Below, in pieces: positions 44,687 through 54,600 of a DNA stretch of 64,000 bases (the first letter of the stretch is position 1; each line of letters starts with the position of its first letter). The DNA lies in NCBI GenBank assembly GCA_037349105.1, contig JAYJMM010000112.1, positions 744,001 to 808,000 on the forward strand. Direction: 5' to 3'. This DNA comes from Limnomonas spitsbergensis (Eukaryota; Chlorophyta; Chlorophyceae; Chlamydomonadales). The notes under the pieces are model-generated. The model was not told the origin of the DNA. It worked only from the letters and a program-made list of their open reading frames with translations, and ran no database searches. The translations under genes and the position numbers were made by a program.

Positions 44687-45870
44687 TGCAAGGGGTGAGA
44701 CAGGGCCAAGCGCAGCCACCAACACACCCTGTCGGCTTGGGACCAGCGGGCTGTCAGGAGGGTGGACCCGCTACGCAATCAGCATGAAGAGCTCAATGGG
44801 CGCGGTGCCGACATCGTGGCCATTGCGTCCAGGGCACGGCCAGCCATTGCTGGACCAGCGGCCGCATCCCAGGCCGGGTTCTACGGGCCTAGCTCTGTCC
44901 CTGCAACAGGCAAAGGCAGGGCTGGGTCAGAGGTGGGTTGTGGGGCCCAAGGCACCGGTAGACCGGCGTATGGAGATCAGGCAGTAAGCGACACACCTGC
45001 TGTGGAGGCTGGGGAGCACCCAGCCGAAGATGCCTCAACCCTGAACCCTGAACCCTAAACCCTAACACACATATGTGGCAAATGACGTTGCCAGGCTGAA
45101 GCAGCAGTGAACCATCTTGGTACGCCTAGTCAGCTGCCAGGAGGGCAGTGGGCAGCACCTGGCTGAAGACCCATCCAGGCCGATCCTGACCCTCGAGAGC
45201 AGGTCAGAGGGGCCCACCAGGCTGACACTGCTGCTGGGCAGCATGGGCCTGAACTGCGTCAAAGAAGGCCTCCCCGCTTAGAGCCAGGACCGGCAGATCA
45301 GGGGTGCAGTCGCCGCAGGGGTGGCTGCGCGAGGGCACAGCCAGGGTCACCGCCGGGTAGAGCTGCTTGACCCATCCCCTTAGCGGCACAGGCGGGAGCG
45401 GTCCCACATGCCACCACCATTGCAACAAGAAGGGCTGGTTGGTGGAGGAGCTTCACACGCCCATGACTGGGCTACTCACGGGCCTGACTGCAGCCTCTAC
45501 CGCTCGTACTCCCAAAAAAGGAGGAACCTGGTTCCCGCCACGCGGGAGAGAAAAGCGTAGGCGCCTACGGGAAGAGTACGAGCAAGCCTACCCGCAGCAA
45601 CTACGGGATGAATGACCCAGCAACTCAGTAACTCACCGCACCTGCCTCCAGGACAGCGGTGACCGCGGTTGACGTCTCCTCAGGAGGGGCAGCAGCCGCA
45701 GCTACCTCCGCTTCTGCAGCCAGGGCAGCAGCTGCTGCAGCTGTCGCCCCCACAAGTGGGGCACTAAGGAGGGATCCTGCAGGACTGCAATTCTTTGTGG
45801 GCCCGAAACCTTGCTGATTCCTGTTGCCTCCGGACATTGCTGACTCGCCGTCGCAGAAGAGCTCGAAGCG
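44687..45870. other. Retroelement-like debris with telomere-like repeats
   Basis: Frames on both strands without recognised domains. At 45036-45066 there are tandem degenerate CCCTGAA/CCCTAAA units, the plant/algal telomere type. Confidence 0.4.
45036..45066. repeat. Interstitial telomere-like repeat
   Basis: ACCCTGAACCCTGAACCCTA followed by AACCCTAAC: about four units of CCCTAAA type with G variants. Similar degenerate units are near 60806-60835. Confidence 0.75.
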
Positions 45871-46109
45871 TTTATGAGGAGGGGGACCTCAGAGCCAAGG
45901 GACACTTTGGGGCATCTTTGGGAGCTGGTTCTTGGCTGTCCCACATTGACCGAATTCCGGCGATGCTCCGCACAGCACGAGCGGCACTTCTGAGAGCCGT
46001 GCGCCCTTGCAGTGCAACCAGTAACGGGACATGAGAGGTGGTCGCCACCCTTGTTGGTAGCTGGTGTCTGGAAAGTCCACCAGCTACATCGCCAGGCAGC
46101 TGCTCATCT

Positions 46110-46730
46110 AGTGAAAACAATGAATCTGCGGCTGATGCAATGCTCCGGTCTGTTGTTGCTGCTGCTGCTCCTGCCAGGCAGCCAGTTGCGGCTGATGCGA
46201 GGCACGTGCCTGTTGCTGCTGCTGCTGCAGCCAGCTGCTGCTGTGGCGAGGCTCCTGTCTGTTGCTGCTGGGCAGCCAGTAGCGGCGGTTGCGAGGCTCC
46301 TGCCTGCTGTTGCTGTTGCTGCTTCCATGCAGCCAGCTGCTGCTGCCAGTCAGCCAGCTGATGTTGTTGCAAGCCTGCCTGCTGCTGCTCCTGTTGCTGC
46401 CGCTGCGGTGCAGCCAGTTGCGGCGGTTGCGAGGCTCCAGCCGCTGCTGCTGCTGCTGTTGATGATGCTGCTGCTGCCGGGCACACAATTGCGGCGGTTA
46501 CGAGGCTGCTGTTGCTCCTGTTGTTGCTGCTGCCGGGCAGCCAGCTGCAGCTGTGGTGATGCACCTGCTAGCTGCTGCTGCTGCTCCTGCCGCTGCTGCT
46601 GCCGGGCAGCCAGCTGAGGTTGTGGCCAGGCACCCGCCTCTTGCTGATGCTGTAAGGTAACCAAATGCTGCTGTTGCTATAGTTGCTGTTGCTGCATCTG
46701 TTGCTGCTGCTGCTGCACTTCCATTTCCTG
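46110..46730. repeat. CTG/CAG-rich imperfect minisatellite
   Basis: Units of about 50-60 bp built from GCTGCTGCTGCTCCTGCC and CAGCCAGTTGCGGC blocks. On the minus strand they code Gln/Ala/Trp/Leu-rich frames. Several frames are open at once, so coding use is doubtful. Confidence 0.7.
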
Positions 46731-46854
46731 TCGGGCTTATACCTGTTGCATACCTCCACCAGCAGCTGCCACCCCAAGCATGCGGCATACAACAAGCGCC
46801 CTTGCTGAGTGTCAGCCTCCTGTGTGCCTCTCTGCAACGCCTCATCCTGAACAG

Positions 46855-47355
46855 GGAGCAGTACAGGTGGTAGGGCAGGAGGCAGGACAGGAGGCAGTGC
46901 AGGAGGCAGGACAGGAGGCAGGGCAGGAGGCAGGGCAGGAGGCAGGACAGGAGGCAGGACAGGAGGCAGGTCAGAAGGCAGGACATGAGGCAGGGCAGAA
47001 GGCAGGACATGAGGCAGGGCAGAAGGTAGGGCAGGAGGCAGGACAGGAGGCAGGACAGGAGGCAGGGCAGGAGGCAGGACAGGAGGCAGGGCAGGAGGCA
47101 GGACAGGAGGCAGGGCAGGAGGCAGGACAGGAGGCAGGGCAGGAGGCAGGACAGGAGGCAGGTCAGAAGGCAGGACATGAGGCAGGGCAGAAGGTAGGGC
47201 AGGAGGCAGGACAGGAGGCAGGACAGGAGGCAGGGCAGGAGGCAGGACAGGAGGCAAGGCAGGAGGCAGGGCAGGAGGCATGGCAGGAGGCAGAGCAAGA
47301 GGTAGCACAGGTGGAAGGACAGGTGGAAGGACAGGAGGCAGGACAGGAGGCAAGC
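46855..47355. repeat. 12-bp minisatellite (GGCAGGACAGGA)
   Basis: About forty units of GGCAGGGCAGGA/GGCAGGACAGGA, with GGCAGAAGGTAGG-type variants in a higher-order pattern. Because 12 is a multiple of three, all frames stay open (GQEA repeats on plus, LPPVLPPA on minus), which explains the long frames here. Confidence 0.9.
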
Positions 47356-47664
47356 TGGACTGCAACTTGTTCTGAAGATAGTGTTGCAGTCGGAGGTGTC
47401 CGGTGGCCCACACCACATCAGCGTAGTTGTCTGCAGGCGCTGCATATGTGGCCGCTAGCCGGATGCGAGTAGTACACGCAGATATGATCTGGTTGCCGGC
47501 ACTGCACTACTAAACAGCTGCAGAACTCCAAGATCTGTCTTGCTGACTTTGACCTGGAGCTGTTTAGCCGCCGCATAATCATGCATGGCGACTTGCATGC
47601 GTTGCAGCCCTGCCCAGCTGCCAGCTAGTGGGGAGAGATCAACCGCATATAAGAGGCACCTTCG

Positions 47665-47960
47665 TCATTGCCCCGCCTCCAGCACAATTCCCTCTGCCGG
47701 GCACTTGGCTGCAATCAGATCCGGCAGGTCGCTGATGTAAAGGCTGAAGAGCAGGGGGCTCAGAGGGCAGCCCTGCTTGATGCCTCTGGAGCAAGGCACG
47801 GAGCCAGTTCTTTTTTGGCCATCTGTGAGCGTGTAGAATGCACCCTCATAGATCGCTTGCATATATAGCACGGAACAGACCTGAAGGTATATGAAGGTGC
47901 TCTGTCAAATGCAGCCACAACTGCTCCTGTGGCACGCTGTGATAGCCTCATCGGTGTCGC
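47665..47960 (-). pseudogene. LINE reverse transcriptase fragment
   Basis: Minus-strand reading LWLHLTEHLHIPSGLFRAIY, then after a frame change TGSVPCSRGIKQGCPLSPLL followed by FSLYISDLPDLI. RGxxQGCPLSPxLFxLYIxDL is the RT motif preceding the catalytic YADD in non-LTR elements. The catalytic block itself is absent. Fragment only. Confidence 0.8.
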
Positions 47961-49580
47961 GTCATAAACCGGTCAATGTTATAAACCGGTGACTGGCCTT
48001 AAAGCTAGCTCAGTGGATTTTGAAACTGCTAAATTGAGGACTCATACTACTGGCTGAGACTGGCTAGGCTCACGTAAGGATGTAGCCGTCTGGCCAGATG
48101 CAGGTGTACTGCACCTGGGCTTGAGTTGTCAGCTGTGGTCCCAGAATACTAAATCGCCCCCCCCGCTCCTCACACGCCTGGCTGTCCCTAGAGATGCAGT
48201 GCAAGGTGGCGTAAAATAAAGTCAGGGAATGGGAGATTACTGAAAACTTGAGACAAAAGGATAAGACGAATTCCCTGCTCCTCATAAACCTGGAAAGGTG
48301 CACCGGAGGGAGAGCAGGCCTAAGGCTCCAACCAAAAGGTGGGCCAGGAAACTAGAGTAAGAACCCTGCCCCCCAGCCTTGCACATGCACTAGTCAAGCA
48401 GGCGGCGGAGTGCGAAAGCAGAGAGAGGCAGCTACCAAATGTTTTTGGTATGGCATCTGAAACCCAGATCATGCAGCGGGTACACATGAGTGCTGACTTT
48501 GACGCAGGCCAGAGGCCAATCAGTCTTGAAGCGAGGTCGTGGAAACTTGAGCCAAGCCAGAGGGCAACACATGCCTGGCAAGGTGAACAGAAAAACGAAG
48601 GTGCAAGTCAGGAATTGCAACCTATTGCCCGTCACATGGATCAAGCACCTAACCTTCTATCACTGGCATGTTGTTCTGAGCCTAGATTGCAGTCAGGGAC
48701 ATAACACTCTACAATCTACAACAAGTACCGGTGTGCAGATCAGGTTAAACTAACAAATGATGTAACCAGGGCAGGCAACTAATGGAAACAAGAGAAAGTC
48801 TTACCCAGAATGGAAACTGTCAAAGTGTGAAAGGACACTGGTCAGGGGCACAAAATATAGGGAGTACGGTACCCTCATGCTGAACATCATCGAGGATCTG
48901 ATACACAGGAAATCTCGCAACCTAATTACTAATAGCCAGCCATGGAATCAGTGTACCATCAGCATTATAAATTATATTTATCCACTGCTCCAGTCCGAGC
49001 CGCTCCTAGCTGCTCCACACCACATAGTCAGGCAGGGGCCTCAGCGCCAGGACGGGACAACTGGCGGTCGAGAGGCAAAAGTGCTAGACCAGCCAGTGGG
49101 ACGCGGCGAGTGCCGCCCCCCAGAAGGGGCGGACCTCGTCAACAGGCGATAGGCCAAAGATGGTCGTACTGTTGGAAACCGCACCCATTGTACCGCAGGC
49201 GTGGGCTGACCCCGCAAGGCTGAAAACTGAAGAGCTGCAAACGGCTGGCCACAGGGCGTAATCATTGGAGGAGGGTAGGAGTGCCGGCCGCAGCTGAACA
49301 GGTGATAGGGAACCAAGGGCTTTACCTAAAGTGCTATGGGCAGCTGTCCTGCCAGCAGCCAGGCCTACTCCCCCCAGATTGGCCAAGCATGCTGGCTGGG
49401 AGGTTGGCGGCGAGACACATGGTGACTATGGGAAACCTGCTGGGAAGGCCAAGATGGCGGGGCTGGAGAATCAGCTTCAGCCCAATTAGGCGGTCCTGCT
49501 GGCCCCAGCCGAAATATTAGCACGCCTCTGAGCGAACTTGGCTGAAATGTTGGTGTCTGCCCTGCTTGACTCGTAGGTGA
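47961..49580. other. No gene recognised
   Basis: Short frames on both strands (for example 48339-48704 and 48877-49223) without domains. Some of the 49000-49500 part may be untranslated sequence of the decayed retroelement that follows. Confidence 0.4.
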
Positions 49581-51480
49581 TTTCATACGAGCCGTTGGCG
49601 AGCGGCCTGGCGGTGCCGCGCTCTTAGACCTTGGTAATGGGGTGAGGGGCAACGACATGGAGGTCTGGCAGGTCCTTTATGGACTCCAGGCCTGCGGCTC
49701 TGGCAGCTGCCCTGGTCGCGCGGTGTGGGCGGTGTGAGGATGAGCTGTTTGCATGGCTGGGATCCAGCAGTGGCACTGCCGATGCGGCAGGCGGGTGTGA
49801 GGGGCCCGGGGAGGATGCCAGGGAGGGATTGACGATGCATCTCGGGCAAGCCCAGTCCCCCTCTGCAACCCCGGGCAGGGCCGGGTCCAGGCAGTCATAG
49901 TGCCAACCTGTGCCACATGAGCCACACGAGAGCATCATGTCCTCACGGTTGGGGAAGTTGCAGACTTGGCAAGAGAGGTTCCTGATGGGACGGGACGTAC
50001 GAACATCTACATCCCCTTGGATGCGAGTGAGGTGGCACGGGGCACAGTGATGAGTGATAGGAAGGCCATCACTGCCTTCAAGGAGGAGTGCACCCTTTTA
50101 CCCTAGGAGCTTGACGGCCTTGACCCTCAGGATTTCTGGGCGGGCCTTGGTGTCAAGGCTGCGTTGCTCGGAGCTATACTGAACGTATACATAATCGCCA
50201 GGCATAAACATGTGCAGACGGTGCTCATAGTAGCCCCCGTCTCTGATGTGTGCATAGCGTAGTTTGTCCCTGTGCTGGGCGATTTTGAGGTTCTCGCCTG
50301 CCGTTGGTGCAGCAGATTTAATCCTGGCTGCCCTGGCGAGGAGCAAGTCACCGGCCTCCTTGGCACCAGTGACGCCGACGGTTCCACAGAGGTCGTCACC
50401 GGCCTTGGACTTGGGAAGGCCTGCCGCTGACCGAACAGGACAAAGGAGGGGACATCCTGGTGGACTCCTGAGGTGAGCAGCGGTAGCCGAGGGCAATCCC
50501 AGGGACCTCCTTATCCCAAGTTTTCATCACCGCCGCTGCCCTCGCATTGCTTTCGAAAGCCAGTTTTTAGGGTCTGCTGCACTCAGCGCTCGGCCAGTCC
50601 ATCTACCTGACTACCTGGGGGTGGTTGGGGGTGGCAGTCCGGTGGTCAACGAAGCAGTCCAGAAGCATCTCCTGGAATTCTCCCTCAACTATGTGCCCCT
50701 GTCTGTGATCACCTCAGCGCAACCTTCGAAGCGGGCGATAACATTTTGAAAGAATACCGGGGCTTTGACGTCAGAGGTTTTAGAGGGGATGGGGATGAGC
50801 TCAACCCATTTGAAGGAGTGCTCTATGCACACCATGATGTACTGGTTCCCCGAGGGGTTACTTGGAAAGGACCGCAGAGGTCTACCCCGCAGCAGCAGAA
50901 AAGCCCTTCAATGGGAAGCGGGTGGAGTTCAGGCTGCATGGCAGCAAAAGTCGATCCCCGTGCCCTATCACAAACCTTGCAATCTTGGACCGCTGTTTTG
51001 ACATCCTCTCGCAGCCCTTTCTACCAATGTTGTTGTATCAGCATATAAGCTGTGCGGTGGCTGCCGAAATGCTGTGGGCGCTGCTGACCACATCCTTGCG
51101 GTCACTTGGCTAGGTGACAACACAACGGCGGCCATCGGCAATGATGCACAACAAAAGGCCGTCCCGTTCTGACTCCCAGCGGAACGGTTGGGCCCTGCGC
51201 TGCACTCATTAGTATTCCTGAGGTAGGGCGGCTGGTGCATGGCAGCCTTGCTGCAGGAGGTGCATGACGGGGTTGTCATTTGTCATCCCAGACGTCCACC
51301 CTGGGCCCCTTGGGCAGGGGCTCCTGAGCAGAGTTGGCAGCATCGGCATCAGCGGCCTCTCCCAGCTGTTGCCTGTAGGTTGCAGCAAGCTCGCCCTGGC
51401 CATCACAAGAGGGACCTGCGGTGGCGAAGGCAAAATTACTGGTCAGTTGATGGTCAACTGGAGGGAGACTGGATGTGGTA
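49581..51480 (-). pseudogene. Decayed retroelement integrase with PHD finger
   Basis: Minus-strand remnants in order: DVKTAVQDCKVCDRAR near 51000 (zinc-binding end), FQEMLLDCFVDHR and VDGLAERVLQTLK near 50690-50580 (catalytic-core end), and the 50496-50098 frame with AQHRDKLRYAHIRDGGYYEH and FMPGDYVYVQYSSEQ (C-terminal barrel). A PHD finger follows at 49970-49840: CQVC, CGSC, HYDC and CPRC, giving the complete C4-H-C3 set. Frames are broken repeatedly and stops are common. Chromatin-reading modules at the integrase C-terminus are known from chromoviruses; here the module is a PHD finger. The upstream part of the element is missing on the other side of the younger chromovirus. Confidence 0.75.
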
Positions 51481-51858
51481 GAGCAGCGGGAAGCTCGGCT
51501 GGCCAGTTCGGCTGGCAGGTGACGGCACAAGGCCAGCGCTACGGCCTGAGGTTTCACCCCAAGAGCTCGCGGCAGCAGCTCCTATCCCCTGATGTATCGA
51601 TCCAAGTGATCCCTTATGTTGTGGTGCTACGAAAGCTTTCCAGCTGCCCCGGCTTCGCACCTCCTGTCGGCCAGCCCTTCGTCGCAAATTGGCCTTTTGC
51701 GGCTCACGGGCCATGCATAGGCTGTAACAAGAGCACGCTGGCAGTCAAGTCCCGCTGCCCCCTGAAGTACAAGATGTCATATGCGGCTGCTGAGAAGGGG
51801 TCTGCCACCCATCCAACAGACCAGTCGCTTGCGCCATCTACAGGAGCATCGCAGGTAC

Positions 51859-52039
51859 TGTAGCAACCTGCACACCTGATGCAGATGTACTATAATAATT
51901 ATGTTGTAAAGAGCACCGCCTCGCTCTATACTGTCTGTGCCTCCTTAGGATGCGGTATATCATCCATTGCACAGTCCAGATGTACATCACATGTACATCA
52001 GTATTCCATCTCAGACCTAGTAGCTTTAGGAACGCTACA
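51859..52039 (-). repeat. 3' LTR of the chromovirus
   Basis: 181 bp bounded by TGTAGC/GCTACA. Just outside it on the internal side is a GTGGGGGG purine tract (minus sense, 52041-52049), the likely plus-strand primer. Confidence 0.93.
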
Positions 52040-52247
52040 TAACCCCCCACTTAGAACAAACCCCATTTTTGAGAGGATGAAAGATCTGTAGGAAATAGGG
52101 ATTTTTGATAGTGCATATGGCGTCCCATAATGACACTGACCCTGGAGGTTAGACTGATTTGGTTAACGTGTATTGCAGCACGAAAATGACAGGATGTATG
52201 CTGCAGCATCACCTGAAAGAAGAGAGCAATGTGTAGCTAGCACAAGC

Positions 52248-52808
52248 TCAAGAAAGAACATTGGTTGTAGTGTCAATGTAATCCCAGTAGGCCTTGAGTG
52301 TGGCCCCCTCTGCATCACGTGTGACCGAGGACTCAGGCTCCCATGAATTATGCTCAGGACCAAATGTTTTCCATTTGACCAAAAATTCATTGGATCGACG
52401 TGATTTGGATTTCTTTCGATGATCCAAAATCCGTTCGATGACGAAATTGGGTTCCCCATCAATCATGACAGGGTCCGGCGGCTGCACCCGCCCGTCAGTT
52501 TGAAATGGTTTGAGCTTGGATACATGAAAAACCGGGTGAATACGTAGAGTATCTGGTAAATCAAGTTTGTATGCCAAGTTCGTGCCTTTGATAGTAGCAG
52601 AAATTGGGAAAGGTCCAATCCACTTAGGCAATAGTTTCGGAGTATTGCGCCGTCCAGCGGCTCTTTTTAAATGAATATGTTTAGTATTCAAGAGGACCAT
52701 GTCCCCAATATTATACGAAACATCCCTGTGATGTTGGTCATAATAGAGTTTCTGACGCTGCTGAGCGGCAACGAGAAACTTTCTAGCCTCAGATAAACCT
52801 TCAGACAT
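52248..52808 (-). CDS. Integrase C-terminus and chromodomain
   Basis: Minus frame of 186 residues. It begins in the integrase C-terminal region (QQRQKLYYDQHHRDVSYNIG), passes the GPFPISATIKGTNLAYKLDL barrel and HPVFHVSKLKPF. It ends in a chromodomain: VIERILDHRKKSKSRRSNEF, LVKWKTFGPEHNSWEPES, ending AYWDYIDTT. The chromodomain marks the element as a chromovirus and probably directs insertion to chromatin marks. It is separated from the integrase core by a frame change at about 52800. Confidence 0.9.
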   Translation of the reverse strand: MSEGLSEARKFLVAAQQRQKLYYDQHHRDVSYNIGDMVLLNTKHIHLKRAAGRRNTPKLLPKWIGPFPISATIKGTNLAYKLDLPDTLRIHPVFHVSKLKPFQTDGRVQPPDPVMIDGEPNFVIERILDHRKKSKSRRSNEFLVKWKTFGPEHNSWEPESSVTRDAEGATLKAYWDYIDTTTNVLS

Positions 52809-53278
52809 TTATCTGCAAATGCTGAAGCGGTAGGTACTTTGGTACTTCCAGGCATAACCGTAAGAGGGAGACGTGGATCACGTCCATGATCTAATCGAAA
52901 TGGAGTTGTACCAATAGATTCATGGTAAGAATTATTGATTGCAAATTCTGCCGTTGATAAACAACTGTCCCATTCTGTATGTTCGAGATGACCGACATAA
53001 TGCCTGATCATATCTTCCAATACTCGATTGACTCTTTCAGTTTGACCATCACTTTGAGGGTGAAATGCAGTAGATCGGCTGTGACTGGTACCGATGATGC
53101 GAAGCAACTCGGTCCAGAATTTACCCGTAAATACGGAGCCTCGATCCGAAACCATATCAAGGGGAAGGCCATGATGTTTCCATACCGTATCCACAAAGAG
53201 CTGAGCAGTGCCCGCACTGTCAATGGTGGATTTGGTAGGAGCAAAATGAACCATTTTGGTAAGTCGACAGATAAACAC
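52688..53278 (-). CDS. Integrase catalytic core
   Basis: Frame carrying LTKMVHFAPTKSTIDSAGTA, then DMVSDRGSVFTGKFW (second catalytic Asp) and FHPQSDGQTERVNRVLEDMI (catalytic Glu in NRVLED). The first Asp (SMDFIQQL) is in the neighbouring frame just upstream, so a small indel near 53290 splits the core. The last residues of this frame after about 52850 are out of frame with the barrel domain. Confidence 0.9.
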   Translation of the reverse strand: MFICRLTKMVHFAPTKSTIDSAGTAQLFVDTVWKHHGLPLDMVSDRGSVFTGKFWTELLRIIGTSHSRSTAFHPQSDGQTERVNRVLEDMIRHYVGHLEHTEWDSCLSTAEFAINNSYHESIGTTPFRLDHGRDPRLPLTVMPGSTKVPTASAFADKCLKVYLRLESFSLPLSSVRNSIMTNITGMFRIILGTWSS

Positions 53279-53931
53279 AATGATGGTACAAAGCCTTTCC
53301 TTGTTTTGGGGAGCTGTTGAATAAAGTCCATGCTAACCGAGTCCCAAGGAGCTGCGGATATGGCCAGGGGCTGTAATAAGCCTGCTGGTAGCTGGTTTGA
53401 ACTTTTATTGCGTTGGCAGCAAGCACAAGTGGATATATAATTTTTAATATAGTCCTTGATTTGTGGCCACCAAAACATGCGAGTAACAGCTCTGTACGTT
53501 TTGGTAAAACCCCCGTGTCCACTGTATGGTGCATCGTGCATCTCATATAGGATTTGTTTACGAATTTCATCGTCATGTGGGACCATCAGTTGATGGTTTT
53601 TCCACCACAAGCCATCTTTATGACTGAGTTTGTTTAGATTCTCAGGAAGTGCAAACCATGGATCATTGTCATAGCCGTGTCGCAATAGTTGAGTGATGTC
53701 TGTCACTATATCGGTACTAGGCGTGATTTCTCCGCGTGCTAAGACGTCAGAAATATCAGTTTTTTCCGTCGGTAGATCTTGATGAATCTCCTCAACAATT
53801 ATCTCCAGATCTGGGGACCCCACAGTCTCCCGTCTGCGCTTCTTTTTGGATAAAGCTTCTGGTATGATGAAGGTTTTACCTCTGGTCACTATCATGGCCA
53901 AAGTACTGTTAAATGATGGGTGGTGGGACAA
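53008..53931 (-). CDS. RNase H tail and integrase zinc-binding domain
   Basis: Frame holding the linker after RNase H (SKKKRRRETVG) and the integrase HHCC domain: HDAPYSGHGGFTKTYRAVTR then MFWWPQIKDYI and CACCQRNKSS. It reaches SMDFIQQLPKTRKGF, the start of the catalytic core; beyond this the frame is out of register. Confidence 0.88.
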   Translation of the reverse strand: MSHHPSFNSTLAMIVTRGKTFIIPEALSKKKRRRETVGSPDLEIIVEEIHQDLPTEKTDISDVLARGEITPSTDIVTDITQLLRHGYDNDPWFALPENLNKLSHKDGLWWKNHQLMVPHDDEIRKQILYEMHDAPYSGHGGFTKTYRAVTRMFWWPQIKDYIKNYISTCACCQRNKSSNQLPAGLLQPLAISAAPWDSVSMDFIQQLPKTRKGFVPSLCLSVDLPKWFILLLPNPPLTVRALLSSLWIRYGNIMAFPLIWFRIEAPYLRVNSGPSCFASSVPVTADLLHFTLKVMVKLKESIEYWKI

Positions 53932-53978
53932 GGGATCCGCTACATTTGTAACGCCTTGCCGCCATTCCCATTTGAGTT

Positions 53979-54600
53979 TTAACGCTGCAAATATTCACTC
54001 CACCTACACTGTCTTCGCGAGAGTGTCGGCTGTGTTTGCAAATGAATGAGAGGATTATGATCAGTGATTGCTTTAAAATCAATTCCTTCCAAATAGCAAC
54101 GCCATGTTTTAAGAGCGTGGACGACGGCCCATAATTCTTGGTCACCTGTTGTCCAATTAAGTTCAGCAGAACTTAATTTACGGCTCTCAAAAGCGATGGG
54201 TCGGCCAAATTGAGTAAGGACCGCCCCGATGCCCTGAATAGATGCATCGCAAATTACTTCCATTTCCACTGGATTGTTAAAATCTGGCATGGCCAGAACT
54301 GGGGCTGCAATTAATGCTGCTTTAACTTTGTCAAATGCTTGTTGGCAATTTGATGTCCAATTCCACTTAATGTCTTTTCTGGTTAAATGTGTCAGTGGTG
54401 CAACCATAGCCGCATATACTGCGCAATGTGCTTGCGGAAATAATTTGTTAAACCATTAAAAGAGCGAACTTCTTTTACGGTTGTTGGTACTGGCCAATTT
54501 TTAACTACCTCAACTTTAGATGGGTCGACTTTAATGCCGTCTGTTCCCACGATATGGCCCAGGAATTTAATCTCTGGCCGTTCGAAGGTACATTTTTTTT
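53979..54600 (-). CDS. RT thumb/connection and RNase H
   Basis: After the A8 tract at 54593-54600 the correct reading continues in a new frame (TFERPEIKFLGHIVG, VRSFNGLTNYFRKHI). After another small indel near 54415 it enters the 54407-53979 frame with MEVICDASIQGIGAVL (RNase H Asp), SSAELNWTTGDQELWAVVHA (Glu) and FKAITDHNPL (Asp). All are standard Ty3 RNase H motifs. Confidence 0.88.

Noticed and set aside
46780..47472. 230-residue GQEA repeat protein
   Set aside because: Product of the 12-bp minisatellite; equally long frames exist on the other strand.
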